Source: CBDCNH01 sp965219015 (lineage in GTDB: Bacteria > Pseudomonadota > Alphaproteobacteria > Rhodobacterales > Rhodobacteraceae). Taken from it: 64,000 nucleotides of DNA. Where the stretch lies: positions 124,001-188,000 of the forward strand of contig CBDCNH010000013.1 in the NCBI GenBank assembly GCA_965219015.1, read 5' to 3'. This document shows, piece after piece, positions 7,585 through 17,055 of the stretch; the stretch's first letter is position 1, and each line of letters begins with the position of its first letter. Made by a program: the position numbers and the translations under genes. The notes under the pieces were generated by a model, which saw nothing but the letters and a program-made list of their open reading frames with translations, searched no databases and was not told where the DNA came from.

Positions 7585-10500
7585 TCATTCGGCGGCGATC
7601 CCCTCGAGGCGGTCCTCGAGGTCGTCCGCGGCGCCCTTGAGCGCCGCGAGGGTCGCGGCGTCGGGGGTCCAGTACTGGCGGTCGGTCGCTTCCAGGAGGC
7701 GGTTCGCCATCCGCGCGCTGGCCTTGGGGTTGAGCGCCGCGAGCCGGGCGCGCATCTCGGCGTCGAGCACGAAGGTCTCGGACATGCGCTGGTAGACCCA
7801 GGGCTCGACCTGCCCCGTGGTCGCGGACCAGCCGACGGTGTTGGTGAGGTGCGCCTCGATCTGCCGCACCCCCTCGGCGCCGTGGCGCAGCAGGCCCTCG
7901 TAGAACTTCGGGTTCAGCGTCCGCGAGCGGCTCTCGAGCGCCACCTGGTCGGCGAGCGTGCGGACCTTGGCAGCGCCGCGGGTCTGGTCGCCGATGTAGA
8001 TCGCGGCGTCCGCGCCGCGGGCACGCTTCACCGCGCGGGCGATGCCGCCCAGCGTGTCGAAGTAGTGATCGACGGAGGTGACGCCGAGCTCGACCGATTC
8101 GAGGTTCTGGTAGGCGACCTCCACCGTCTTCAGCGTCGCGCCCAGCAGCCGGTCGTGCTTCGCCGCGCGCCCGTCGCGGCCGTAGGCGAAGCTCTTGCGC
8201 GCCTCGTAGGCGTCGGCAAGCTCGTCCTCCGCCCCGAAGGCCGAACTCTCAACCAGCTGGTTGACGTTCGAGCCATAGGTGCCCTCGGCGTTGGAGAACA
8301 CCCGCAGCGCCGCCTCGTCGAGGCTGGCGCCGGTCGCCTCGACGTAGGCAAGCGCATGGGCGCGCACGAAGTTGAGGTGCAGGGGCTCGTCGGCGGTGGC
8401 GGCCTTCCAGGCGGCCTCGGCGAGCATCCGCGTCTGCAGCGGCAGGAGGTCGCGGAAGATGCCCGAGAGCGTCATCATCACGTCGATGCGGGGCCGGCCG
8501 AGCTCGCCCAGCGGCACGAGGTCGGCGCCGGCGAGGCGGCCGAAGCTGTCGAACCGCGGCCGCGCCCCAAGGAGCGCCAGCGCCTGCGCGATCGGGCCGC
8601 CGTCGGACTTGATGTTGTCCGAGCCCCAGAGCACCAGCGCCACGCTGCGCGGCAGCGTCGCGTGGGTGGCGAGGAGGAGCGCCGCCTGCCGCTCGCCTTC
8701 GGCGACGGCGAAGGCGGTCGGCATCCGGAACGGGTCGAACGCGTGGATGTTGCGCCCCGAAGGCAGGACGGCCGGGTTGCGGATGAGGTCGCCCCCCGGC
8801 ACCGGCGCGATGTAGCGCCCGCCGAGCGCGCGCAGGAGCGCGGGCGTCTCGTGGTCCTCGGCCATCAGCCGGTCGACGCGGGCGAGCGCCGCGGGATCGG
8901 TCTCGGCCATCGCGGCGAGGTGGGCGGCGCGTGCGGCAGGCTCCGGCGGGCGGCCGACGACATGGAGCCCGTCGGGGATCAGCGCCGCCTCGGCCTCGAG
9001 GAGCTTCAGCCAGAGCGCGTCCGCCGGCGTCCCGCCCATGTCCACCGCTTCGGCCTGGTCGGCGATGAGCGCGGCGAACTCGGGCGTCTGCGCGGCGGGA
9101 TCGGCACGCCAGCGTCCGAGGCTGTCCTTGAGATCGGCGAGCCCGCGGTAGAGCCCCGCCTGCCCCAGCGGCGGCGTGAGGTGCGTCACCGTGACGGCGC
9201 CCGAGCGGCGCTTCGCGAGCGTCGCCTCGGAGGGGTTGTTGGAGGCGTAGAGGTAGACGTTGGGCAGGTCGCCGATGAGCCGGTCGGGCCAGTCGCCCGC
9301 CCCCATGCCGGCTTGCCGCCCGGGCATGAACTCCAAGGCGCCGTGCATCCCGAAGTGCAGCACCACGTCGGCGCGGAGCGTGTCGCGGAGCCAGAGGTAG
9401 AACGCCGAGAAGGCGTGCGTCGGCGCGAAGCCGCGCTCGAAGAGGAGCCGCATCGGGTCGCCCTCGGTGCCGAAGGCGGGCTGCAGGCCGACGAACACCT
9501 TGCCGAAGCGCGCGCCGAGGACGAACACGCCGCGCCCGTCGGACTGCGCGCGGCCGGGTGCCGCGCCCCAGACCGCCTCGATCTCGGCGAGCCAGGGCGT
9601 GTCCGCGACGATGCGGTCGGCGCCGACATGGGCGGCGATGTTGGCGTCCTGCCCGTATTGCGCGGCGTTGCCCTCGAGGACGGCGCGGCGGAGGTCGGCG
9701 ACGGTGGCGGGCGGCGTGAGGTCATAGCCCACGGCCGCCATCGCATGAAGCGTGTTGTGGAGGCTCTCGAACACGTCGAGATAGGCCGCGGTGCCGGCGG
9801 CCCCGGCGTTGGGCGGGAAGCCGAAGAGCACGATGGCGACGGTGCGGTCGGCCACCGCGCTGCGGCGGAGCGTGGCGAGGCGCAGCGTCCGGCCGGCGAG
9901 GCGCTCGATGCGTTCGGGGCAAGGCGCCATCGCGCGGCTGCCGGGCGTGCCCGTGCAGGCGCGCGCGCAGCCGTGGCAGGCTTCCGCGCCGTGGCGGCCG
10001 GCGAACACGGTGGGGTTGGTCGCGCCGTCGATTTCCGGCAGCGCCACGAGCATCGTCGTCTCGACCGCGCCGAGCCCGGTGCCCGACGCGCCCCATTCGG
10101 CGAGGGTCTGGAACTCGAGGGGATGCGCCGCGACGTAGGGCACGTCGAGCGCCGCCAGCGCCGCGACGGCGGCGGGGCTGTCGTTGTAGGCCGGACCGCC
10201 GACGAGGCTGAAGCCGGTGAGCGAGACGAGCGCGTCGATGCCCGTGCCGGTGCCGGTGCCGGTGCCGGCCCTGGAAATAGGCGTCGATGGCCGGGCGGCT
10301 GTCGAGGCCGCCGGCAAAGGCGGGGATCACGCGCAGGCCGCGCGCCTCGAAGGCGGCGATGACGGCGTCGTAATGCGCGGTGTCGCCGGCGAGGATGTAG
10401 CCGCGCATCAGGAGGAGGCCGACGGTCGCGACGGGCGCCGCGGGTGCCGGCAGGTCGGCGAGCCGGGTGGTGATGCGGGTGGCGAGGGCCGGATGGTAGA

Positions 10501-11137
10501 GGCCGGTCTCGGGGTACTCGACGGGGGCCTTGGCGGTGGCGCCGCGCCAGTCCTGGCGGGTGCCGTACCGGCCGACGAGGTAGCGGATCATCTCGCCGAC
10601 GTTCTCGTCCGAGCCGCCGAGCCAGTACTGCATGGTGAGGAACCAGGCGCGCACGTCCTGCGACTTGCCGGGGATGAAGCGCAAAATCTTCGGCAGGCGG
10701 CGCAGGAGCGCCATCTGCCGCGCGCCGCTGTCGGCGGAGGGCGCGCGGGTGCCGCGCAGCTTCTTCAGGAGCGCCATCGCGCCCGAGGCGGGCTTCGCCA
10801 TGTCGAGATCGCCCATGCGGGTGAGCGAGACGATCTGGCGGTCCGCGACCATGCCCACCATCGCGTCGCAGGCGTCGCGGCGGGCGCGGAGCGCAGGCAG
10901 GATCGCCTGCACGTGCTCCTCGAGGAAGAGGAGGTTGGCGATCACGATGTCGGCGCGCGCCACGTCGGCCACCGCGGCGGCGAGCGTCGCGGGGCGCTCG
11001 GCCCAGTCGGCGGCGGCGTGGACGCTGACGGCAAGGCCCGGAAACTCGGGCGCGAGGCGGGCGGTGACGCGCTCGGCCGGGCCCGCGGTGTGCGCGTCGA
11101 GGGTGACGATGACGATGCGGTAGGGCTCAGCGCGCAT
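7585..11137 (-). CDS. bchH: Mg-chelatase subunit H, interrupted by an apparent +1 frameshift
   Basis: The porphyrin-binding large subunit of Mg-chelatase, acting with BchI and BchD. The N-terminal part (MRAEPYRIVIVTLDAHTAGP) reads in one frame from 11137 to AIDAYFQ near 10270. The conserved continuation IDALVSLTGFSLVGGPAYND and the rest to 7585 lie in another frame. The span is 3553 bases, one more than a multiple of three. Removing one base from the CCC at 10269-10271 gives a continuous protein of about 1183 residues, the usual BchH size. The break abuts a four-copy GTGCCG repeat. The rest is well conserved, so a sequencing or assembly indel, or a very recent mutation, is likelier than decay. 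The start overlaps bchB by 11 bases. Confidence 0.9.
10244..10267. repeat. Hexanucleotide tandem repeat (GTGCCG x4) inside bchH
   Basis: Four perfect copies of GTGCCG run from 10244 to 10267, just before the CCC at 10269-10271 where the bchH reading frame breaks. On the coding strand, after frame repair, they encode Gly-Thr dipeptides (GTGTGTGTG) between YFQA and IDALVSL. Copy-number change by slippage would keep the frame, since the unit is six bases, so the frameshift needs a separate one-base event. Confidence 0.85.
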
Positions 11138-12674
11138 GATGGGCCTTCGCCTCGTAGAGGGTGTCGATGCCGATCGCGTCGAGCCCGCGCTCGGCGGCGA
11201 AGATCTCGGTGTTGCGCCGTGCCTTGCCGCGGACGAAGAACGGGATCTTGCGGAGTTCGCGCTCGGCGTCGGGACGCCAGGTGATGATGGTCGCACCAGT
11301 CCCGGACGCAGGGGCCATCGAGGCCCCCGCGTCCGGGGCTGCTGGCGCAGCCGGCGCCTGCGGATGGGTGGCGCCATGATGGGATGGGCCGGCGGCGTCG
11401 TTGAACTCGAAGTCGTCGCGGAACATGTGGAGAAGGTGCTCCTCGAGCCCCATGACGAGGGGATGCACCCAGGTGTCGAAGATCACGTTGGCGCCTTCCC
11501 AGCCCATCTGCGGCGAGTGCCGGGCGGGGAAGTCCTGCACGTGAACGGGTGCCGAGATGACGGCGCAAGGCACGCCGAGGCGCTTGCCAATGTGGCGCTC
11601 CATCTGGGTGCCGAGGATCAGCTCGGGCGCCGCGGCGGCGATGGCGGCCTCGACCTCGAGGTAGTCGTCGGTGATGAGGGGCTCGAGCCCGTAGTCCTTG
11701 GCCATCGCACGCAGCGGGCGGGCCATCTCGCGGTTGTAGCAGCCGAGGCCCACGACCTCGAAGCCGATCTCGTCGCGGGCGATCCGCGCGGCGGCCATCG
11801 CGTGCGTGCCGTCGCCGAAGACGAACACGCGCTTGCCCGTGAGGTAGGTGCTGTCGACCGAGGCCGACCACCAGGGCGCGCGCAGGCGGCTCTCGTCGGT
11901 GCGGGGGGCGAGGCCGGTGATCGCGGCGACCTCGGCGAGGAAATCGCGGGTGGCGCCGGTGCCGATCGGGACGGTACGCGTCGCGGGCTGGCCGAACGTG
12001 CGGCCGAGCCAGCGGACAGCGGCGTCGCAGTGCTCGGGGTAGAGCGGCACGTTGAAGTGCGCGGCGCCGAGGCGCGCGATGTCGGCGGGCGCGGCGCCGA
12101 GGGGGGCGGTCACGTTCACGTCGACGCCCATCTCGCCGAGGAGGGCCGCGATCTCGGCCACGTCGTCGCGGTGGCGGAAGCCGAGCGCGGTGGGCCCGAG
12201 GAGGTTGGCGCTGAGGCGCGTCGTGCGGGGGACGGGCTTCGCGAGCGCACGGACGATCTGGAAGAACGTCTCGTCGGTGCCGAAGCCCTCGCGGCGCTGG
12301 TACGACGGCAGCTCGAGCGCGATCACCGGCACCGGCAGGCCCATCGACGCGGCGAGGCCGCCCGGATCGTCCTGGATCAGCTCGGCCGTGCAGGACGCGC
12401 CGACGATCAGCGCTTCGGGGCGGAAGCGCTCGTAGGCCTCGCGGCACGCCGTGCGGAAGAGGTCCGCGGTGTCGGAGCCGAGGTCGCGGGCCTGGAACGT
12501 GGTGTAGGTGACGGGCGGGCGCGCGCCGCGGCGCTCGATCATGGTGAAGAGGAGGTCGGCGTAGGTGTCGCCCTGCGGCGCGTGGAGGACGTAGTGCAGG
12601 CCCTGCATCGCGGTCGCGACGCGCATCGCGCCGACGTGCGGCGGGCCTTCGTAGGTCCAGACGGTCAGTTTCAT
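11127..12674 (-). CDS. bchB: Dark-operative protochlorophyllide reductase subunit B
   Basis: The catalytic beta subunit of the BchNB component, holding the protochlorophyllide pocket with BchN. The 515-residue product starts MKLTVWTYEGPPHVGAMRVA, the classic BchB N-terminus, and contains ALIVGASCTAELIQDDPGGL and GTQMERHIGKRLGVPCAVIS. The C-terminal PCP_red-like region (WRPDAERELRKIPFFVRGKA) is present. A linker rich in Ala, Pro and Gly (about residues 425-455) separates it from the core. The start overlaps bchN by ATGA, and the end overlaps bchH by 11 bases. Confidence 0.96.
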   Translation of the reverse strand: MKLTVWTYEGPPHVGAMRVATAMQGLHYVLHAPQGDTYADLLFTMIERRGARPPVTYTTFQARDLGSDTADLFRTACREAYERFRPEALIVGASCTAELIQDDPGGLAASMGLPVPVIALELPSYQRREGFGTDETFFQIVRALAKPVPRTTRLSANLLGPTALGFRHRDDVAEIAALLGEMGVDVNVTAPLGAAPADIARLGAAHFNVPLYPEHCDAAVRWLGRTFGQPATRTVPIGTGATRDFLAEVAAITGLAPRTDESRLRAPWWSASVDSTYLTGKRVFVFGDGTHAMAAARIARDEIGFEVVGLGCYNREMARPLRAMAKDYGLEPLITDDYLEVEAAIAAAAPELILGTQMERHIGKRLGVPCAVISAPVHVQDFPARHSPQMGWEGANVIFDTWVHPLVMGLEEHLLHMFRDDFEFNDAAGPSHHGATHPQAPAAPAAPDAGASMAPASGTGATIITWRPDAERELRKIPFFVRGKARRNTEIFAAERGLDAIGIDTLYEAKAHHAR

Positions 12675-14002
12675 GCCGACACCTCCGCAGGGGCGCCGGC
12701 GCGGCGTTCGCCGCGTCCGGCCGAGGGGGGCTCGATGCCCCCCGAGGCCGCGCCCCCGGCCGCCAGCAGGGCGCGGCGGCGCAGCGGCCGGGCGAAGAGG
12801 GCGGCAAGGTCGCCGGCCTGCTCGTAGAAGTGGACAGGCGTGAACACGAGCTCGATCGCCCATTTCGTCGCGAGCCCCTCGGCCTCGAGCGGGTTGGCGA
12901 GGCCGAGGCCGCAGACGGTGAGGTCCGGGCGCAGCGCGCGCACGCGGTCGAGCTGGCGGTCGACGTCCTGGCCCTCGGCGAGGACCGGGCCCTCGGGCAG
13001 GAGGTCGAGGTCCGGCCCGACGATGCCGCGGTGGAGGAACGGCGTCGCGACCTCGAGCGCGGCCATGCCGCATTCGATGACGAGGAAGCGTGCGAGCGGA
13101 ACCTCGAGCTGGCTGTCGGGGAGGAAGACCACCGACTTGCCCGCGAGCGTGGCGGCGCCTGCCGCGACGGCGCGGCGGGCGCGGGCGCGGGGGGCCTCGG
13201 TGACGCGGGCGAACGTCTCGGCGGGGACGCCGAACGCTTCGGCGACGGCGGCGAGCCAAGCGGTGGTGCCGGCCTCGCCGAAGGGGAAGGGTGCCGCGAG
13301 ATGGCGCGCGCCGCGGCGCTCGAGGGCGGCGAGCGTCTCGCCGAGGAAGGGCTGCACCAGCGCCACGACGGTGTTCGGCCCGACGGCGGGCAGGTCGCCC
13401 GAACGCCGCGCGGGCAGGAGGCGCACCGGGCCCACGCCCATCGCGGCGAGGAGCGCCAGCATCTGGTCCTCCACCACGTCGGGAAGCGCGCCCGCGACGA
13501 GGAGCGCGCGCTCGGCGGTCTCTGGCAGGCCCGGCACCATCGACGCGAGGCAGGCGTCCTCGCCCTCGGTGAAGGTCGTCTCGATGCCGGAGCCCGAGTA
13601 GTTCAGCACCCGGACGTGCGGCGCGTGGCGCTCGGTCAGCCGCTCGGCGGCGCGGGCGAGGTCGAGCTTGATGACCTCCGACGGGCAGGAGCCGACGAGG
13701 AAGAGCTGCCGGATGTCCGGCCGGCGGGCGAGGAGGCGCGCGACCTCGCGGTCGATCTCGTCCTGCGCGTCGGCGAGGCCGGCGAGATCCTTTTCCTCGA
13801 GGATGGCGGTGGCAAAGCGCGGCTCGGCGAAGATCATCACGCCGGCCGCGGACTGCAGGAGGTGCGCGCAGGTGCGGCTGCCGACGACGAGGAAGAACGC
13901 GTCCTGCATCTTGCGGTGCAGCCAGATGATGCCGGTGAGGCCGCAGAACACCTCGCGCTGGCCGCGCTCCTTGAGGACGGGAACGTCGCGGCAGCCGGTC
14001 AT
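12671..14002 (-). CDS. bchN: Dark-operative protochlorophyllide reductase subunit N
   Basis: The alpha subunit of the NB component that reduces ring D. The 443-residue product carries the cluster-ligand regions REVFCGLTGIIWLHRKMQD, GSRTCAHLLQSAAGVMIF and LVGSCPSEVIKLDLARAA. The C-terminal 25 residues or so (SGGIEPPSAGRGERRAGAP) look like a low-complexity tail. The gene has ATGA overlaps with both bchF upstream and bchB downstream, indicating a tightly coupled bchF-N-B chain. Confidence 0.97.
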   Translation of the reverse strand: MTGCRDVPVLKERGQREVFCGLTGIIWLHRKMQDAFFLVVGSRTCAHLLQSAAGVMIFAEPRFATAILEEKDLAGLADAQDEIDREVARLLARRPDIRQLFLVGSCPSEVIKLDLARAAERLTERHAPHVRVLNYSGSGIETTFTEGEDACLASMVPGLPETAERALLVAGALPDVVEDQMLALLAAMGVGPVRLLPARRSGDLPAVGPNTVVALVQPFLGETLAALERRGARHLAAPFPFGEAGTTAWLAAVAEAFGVPAETFARVTEAPRARARRAVAAGAATLAGKSVVFLPDSQLEVPLARFLVIECGMAALEVATPFLHRGIVGPDLDLLPEGPVLAEGQDVDRQLDRVRALRPDLTVCGLGLANPLEAEGLATKWAIELVFTPVHFYEQAGDLAALFARPLRRRALLAAGGAASGGIEPPSAGRGERRAGAPAEVSA

Positions 14003-14469
14003 GCGGCGGCTCCGTCGAGCCGGGCGAGGCGCAGCTTGCGGAGGAACTGGCCGGCGTTGACCGCGTAGGCGGCATAGGCGGCGAGCGCCAGGACCATGAG
14101 GCCGGCGGGCGGCAGCGCTTGGGTCAGGAGCGCCGCCACGTAGCCCGCGTGGAGCGCGATCACGACGAAGCTGAACACGTCCTCCCAGAAGAACGCGGGC
14201 GCGAAGAGCCAGCGCCCGAAGACCGCCTTCTCCCAGACGGCGCCCGTCACCATGATGAGTGCCAGGAAGCCGGTCTTGACGAGGATGGAGAGGGTGGCGG
14301 CCTCGTAGCCCGCCCCGGTCGCGACGTAGCGGAGCACGAGGACGAGCGAGACCGCGAAGGCGGCGAACTGCAGCGGTGCGAGGACACCTTGCACCAACGT
14401 CCAGACGCTTGCGTCGCGACGTGCGCGCTCGGCCGGCGTGTAGAGCGGTTGGCGCGTCGCTGTCGTCAT
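13999..14469 (-). CDS. bchF: 3-vinyl bacteriochlorophyllide hydratase
   Basis: Hydrates the 3-vinyl group to 3-hydroxyethyl on the way to bacteriochlorophyll a. The 156-residue product has four hydrophobic segments and the family segments MTTATRQPLYTPAERARRDA, VKTGFLALIMVTGAVWEKAV and GRWLFAPAFFWEDVFS. It is the first gene of the long minus-strand bch-puh operon. Two PpsR boxes lie in the 176-base divergent region shared with aerR, so it is the likely entry point for repression of this operon. Confidence 0.95.
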   Translation of the reverse strand: MTTATRQPLYTPAERARRDASVWTLVQGVLAPLQFAAFAVSLVLVLRYVATGAGYEAATLSILVKTGFLALIMVTGAVWEKAVFGRWLFAPAFFWEDVFSFVVIALHAGYVAALLTQALPPAGLMVLALAAYAAYAVNAGQFLRKLRLARLDGAAA

Positions 14470-14521
14470 CGTCGAGTCTCCCGGCCCGTCTGTCTCGAAC
14501 CTAAGACCGCCTCCGGGAAAG

Positions 14522-14539
14522 TGTCAACTCAAACTTACA
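14522..14539. promoter_or_regulatory. PpsR/CrtJ box 1 of the bchF-aerR region
   Basis: Perfect TGT-N12-ACA (TGTCAACTCAAACTTACA), 53 bases upstream of the bchF start and in the divergent spacer with aerR. PpsR/CrtJ is known to bind such palindromes in pairs to repress bch and crt genes under oxygen. Assignment is by motif and position. Confidence 0.85.
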
Positions 14540-14599
14540 CTTCCAAAATTGACAGATTTGGGCCGAAAGTAAGGCCGAACGCGACCGCGCATTCAGAAG

Positions 14600-14617
14600 T
14601 GTCAATTTCCTTTGACA
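14600..14617. promoter_or_regulatory. PpsR/CrtJ box 2 of the bchF-aerR region
   Basis: Perfect palindrome with five-base arms (TGTCA...TGACA; TGTCAATTTCCTTTGACA), 28 bases before the aerR start and 60 bases from box 1. Distantly spaced pairs of this kind can be bridged by PpsR through looping in Rhodobacter; this suggests joint control of bchF and aerR. Confidence 0.88.
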
Positions 14618-14645
14618 ACTTCCGAGTGCTGCTCGACAGTCTTAG

Positions 14646-15509
14646 ATGGCGTGCAGCGTGGAAGCGGGATTCGAAGACCGCCTGCCGCCCGTCGAGGGAG
14701 AGGTTCAGGCCATGGTGACACGCGCAGGACTCCCGAGGATCGGCGTGGTGCTCGGCGGTCGAAGCGACCCGCTGACGGCCGAGGTGCTTTCCATCGTCGC
14801 ATCGCGCGTCGCGCCGCGTCCGGGCCTCAGGACGATGTGCCTTGATCTCGTGATCGCCGCCGCCGCGACGGCCGACCGCGCCGAGCGCGCGGCATGCCTT
14901 GCCACGGCCCGCGCGGAGGGCGCGACGGCGGAAGAGATCATCGACCTCTACATCCCCGAAGCCGCGCGCCGCATGGGCGAGGGCTGGCTTTCCGATGACA
15001 TGACCTTCGCGGAGGTGACGATCGGCGCCGCGCGGCTGCAGGCGATCGTGCGCGACATCGAAGGCACGCTCCGGCCGGGCCGCACCGCGGCCGCCGAGTC
15101 GCCCTCGATCCTGATGATCGTGCCCGTCGAGGAGGACCATACGCTCGGGCCGATGGTCGCGGCGTGCCAATTCCGCCGTGCCGGGGCCTCGGTCCACATG
15201 GTCATCGGCCAGGGCGCCGCGCCGGCGGTCGAGATCGCCCGCAGGGTGGCGTGCAACATGATCACCATTTCGCTTTCTTCGGAGTCACGGGTTGAAAGCG
15301 TACGCATGCTCATCCAGATGCTCCGGGCGCAGTCGGGACATTCGGTGCCGATCGTCGTAGGCGGACCGACGCATATGATGAAGGACGAGACCAGGATGCG
15401 GACCGGCGCGGATCACGTGACGGCGAGCACGGTCGAGGCGCTTGCCCTTTGCGACCTCATACTCCGCGATGTCGCGCCGCGTTCCGGTGCGGTGAAGATC
15501 ATCGGCTGA
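14646..15509 (+). CDS. aerR: Cobalamin-dependent antirepressor AerR/PpaA
   Basis: Regulatory partner of PpsR/CrtJ; the family binds B12 and, in the light, modifies repressor binding. The 287-residue product has a B12-binding 2-like domain (about residues 60-140, with YIPEAARRMGEGWLSDDMTF) followed by a SCHIC/B12-binding region with VPVEEDHTLGPMVAACQFRR. The His in EDHTLG (residue 165 from this start) is the candidate cobalamin ligand by family analogy. ATG 14646 is used here, but ATG 14712 (QAMVTRAG) would give a short form; long and short AerR forms are known in Rhodobacter. It lies directly upstream of ppsR. Confidence 0.9.
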   Translation: MACSVEAGFEDRLPPVEGEVQAMVTRAGLPRIGVVLGGRSDPLTAEVLSIVASRVAPRPGLRTMCLDLVIAAAATADRAERAACLATARAEGATAEEIIDLYIPEAARRMGEGWLSDDMTFAEVTIGAARLQAIVRDIEGTLRPGRTAAAESPSILMIVPVEEDHTLGPMVAACQFRRAGASVHMVIGQGAAPAVEIARRVACNMITISLSSESRVESVRMLIQMLRAQSGHSVPIVVGGPTHMMKDETRMRTGADHVTASTVEALALCDLILRDVAPRSGAVKIIG

Positions 15510-15545
15510 TGCCATGCTGACCCAACCGGGATCGAGAGCCGCGCC

Positions 15546-16976
15546 ATGACGTCACGCGGCACACGCTACTGGAACAGCGGGTCGATTCCGCTGATTGCGC
15601 CGGACATGCTGGGCGACATCATCGCGACGGCCTCCGATCTCGCGATCGTGGTGACGCTGGAAGGCGCTGTTCTTTCGGTTCTGGTGAACCCCAATCACAA
15701 GTCCTACGGCGCGCTCGATCACTGGGAAGGCGACAATCTCCGCGAGTACCTGACCGCCGAGAGCATTCCGAAGCTCGACGGGCAGCTGAAGCTGATGGCT
15801 TCGGGCGCCGAGAAGGGGCGTGCGGTCGAGCTCAACCATGTCGATAGCTCGCACTGGGAGTTTCCGGTGCGCTACACGCTGCACCGCATCGGGCCGGACG
15901 GTACGGTGCTGATGCTCGGGCGCGATCTTCGGCCCATTGCCGAGATGCAGCAGCAACTGGTCAAGGCGCAACTCGCGCTCGAGCGCGACTACGAGGCGCA
16001 GCGCGAGTACGACACGCGCTACCGGGTGCTGATGGAGACGCTCCGCGAGGCGCTGGTGTTCGTGTCGATGGGCACCGGGCGGATCACCGACCTGAACGAT
16101 TCGGCGGCGCTCCTTCTCGGCGCAACGCGCGACGAATTGACCGGCGCCGCCTTCGCACAGGAATTCGAGGGCCGGCGGCGCAACGAGTTCATGGAAAGCC
16201 TCACCACGATCGCCTTCAACGAGACCGGTACGCCGGTCGAGCTGCAGGCGCGGCGTTCGCGGCGGCGGCTGGTGATGCACCCTACGTTCTTTCGTGCCGG
16301 AGGCGAGCGGGTTCTCCTGTGCCGCTTCGAGTTGACCGATGTGGCGGGCCCCGCGCTCGACGACGTGTCGGGCGATCTCGCATCGCTGTTCCGCGCCGGG
16401 CCCGATGCCATCGTCTTCACCGATCCCGACGGCACGATCCGCACGGTCAACGAGGCGTTCCTCAACCTCGTCGACGGATCCCATGCGGCGGCGGTCAAGG
16501 GCCGGTCGCTCGGCGACTTCCTGGCGCGCGGCGGGGTCGACCTCAAGGTGCTCGTCGACAACGCCTCGCGGACGGGCCAGGTTCGGTCCTATGCGACCCG
16601 GCTCGCTTCGGAATACGGCGCGCCGCTTGCGGTCGAGCTGTCCGCGGCCTGGCTCGCGGACCGGGCGCATCCGGTGATCGCGTTCGTCATCCGCGACGCG
16701 AGCCGGGCGGAGGCGCTTCGCAAGTCCGCGGCACCGGGGGGCGTCGCGCAAGGGTCGCCCGAGACGGCGCAGAGCGTGATCGACCTCGTGGGATCGGCGT
16801 CGCTGAAGGACATCGTGGCCGAGACGACCGACGTGGTGGAGAAGCTCTGCATCGAGACCGCGGTGGAGCTGACGCGCAACAACCGCGTCGCGGCGGCCGA
16901 GATGCTCGGGCTGTCGCGGCAGAGCCTCTATGTGAAGCTCCGCAAGTACGGGCTCCTCGCGCGCGACGACGCCTGA
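15546..16976 (+). CDS. ppsR: Photosynthesis repressor PpsR/CrtJ
   Basis: Oxygen- and light-responsive repressor of bch, crt and puc genes. The 476-residue product has an N-terminal domain (about 20-125), a Q-linker helix (MQQQLVKAQLALERDYEAQ), PAS1 (about 165-270), PAS2 (about 280-395) and a Fis-type HTH at the end (AAAEMLGLSRQSLYVKLRKY). It contains exactly two cysteines, at residues 259 (RVLLCRFEL) and 435 (EKLCIETA). These match the redox-active pair described in Rhodobacter PpsR, so disulfide or thiol control is plausible. It follows aerR by 36 bases, with its own ATG. Confidence 0.96.
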   Translation: MTSRGTRYWNSGSIPLIAPDMLGDIIATASDLAIVVTLEGAVLSVLVNPNHKSYGALDHWEGDNLREYLTAESIPKLDGQLKLMASGAEKGRAVELNHVDSSHWEFPVRYTLHRIGPDGTVLMLGRDLRPIAEMQQQLVKAQLALERDYEAQREYDTRYRVLMETLREALVFVSMGTGRITDLNDSAALLLGATRDELTGAAFAQEFEGRRRNEFMESLTTIAFNETGTPVELQARRSRRRLVMHPTFFRAGGERVLLCRFELTDVAGPALDDVSGDLASLFRAGPDAIVFTDPDGTIRTVNEAFLNLVDGSHAAAVKGRSLGDFLARGGVDLKVLVDNASRTGQVRSYATRLASEYGAPLAVELSAAWLADRAHPVIAFVIRDASRAEALRKSAAPGGVAQGSPETAQSVIDLVGSASLKDIVAETTDVVEKLCIETAVELTRNNRVAAAEMLGLSRQSLYVKLRKYGLLARDDA

Positions 16977-16994
16977 CCTGCGGGTAACGCCGAG

Positions 16995-17012
16995 CGTCAA
17001 CTTGGGTTGACA
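16995..17012. promoter_or_regulatory. Near-consensus PpsR box upstream of bchG
   Basis: CGTCAACTTGGGTTGACA matches TGT-N12-ACA except for the first base (C for T) and has a perfect TGACA right arm. It is 44 bases before the bchG ATG and 48 bases from the perfect box at 17061. Confidence 0.6.
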
Positions 17013-17055
17013 GTTTTCGCTTGATTTTGGCGGCGGACTGCGGCCGTATCGAAGC

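Noticed and set aside
10244..10267. Phase-variable switch by GTGCCG slippage in bchH
   Set aside because: The unit is six bases, so copy-number change cannot alter the reading frame; the frame break needs a separate single-base event.
7465..10362. Very long open frame on the plus strand opposite bchH (about 965 codons)
   Set aside because: It mirrors bchH on the other strand. Its product is Arg/Gly/Ala/Glu-rich with no family features, a common artefact of high-GC genes whose third positions suppress stops on the antisense strand.
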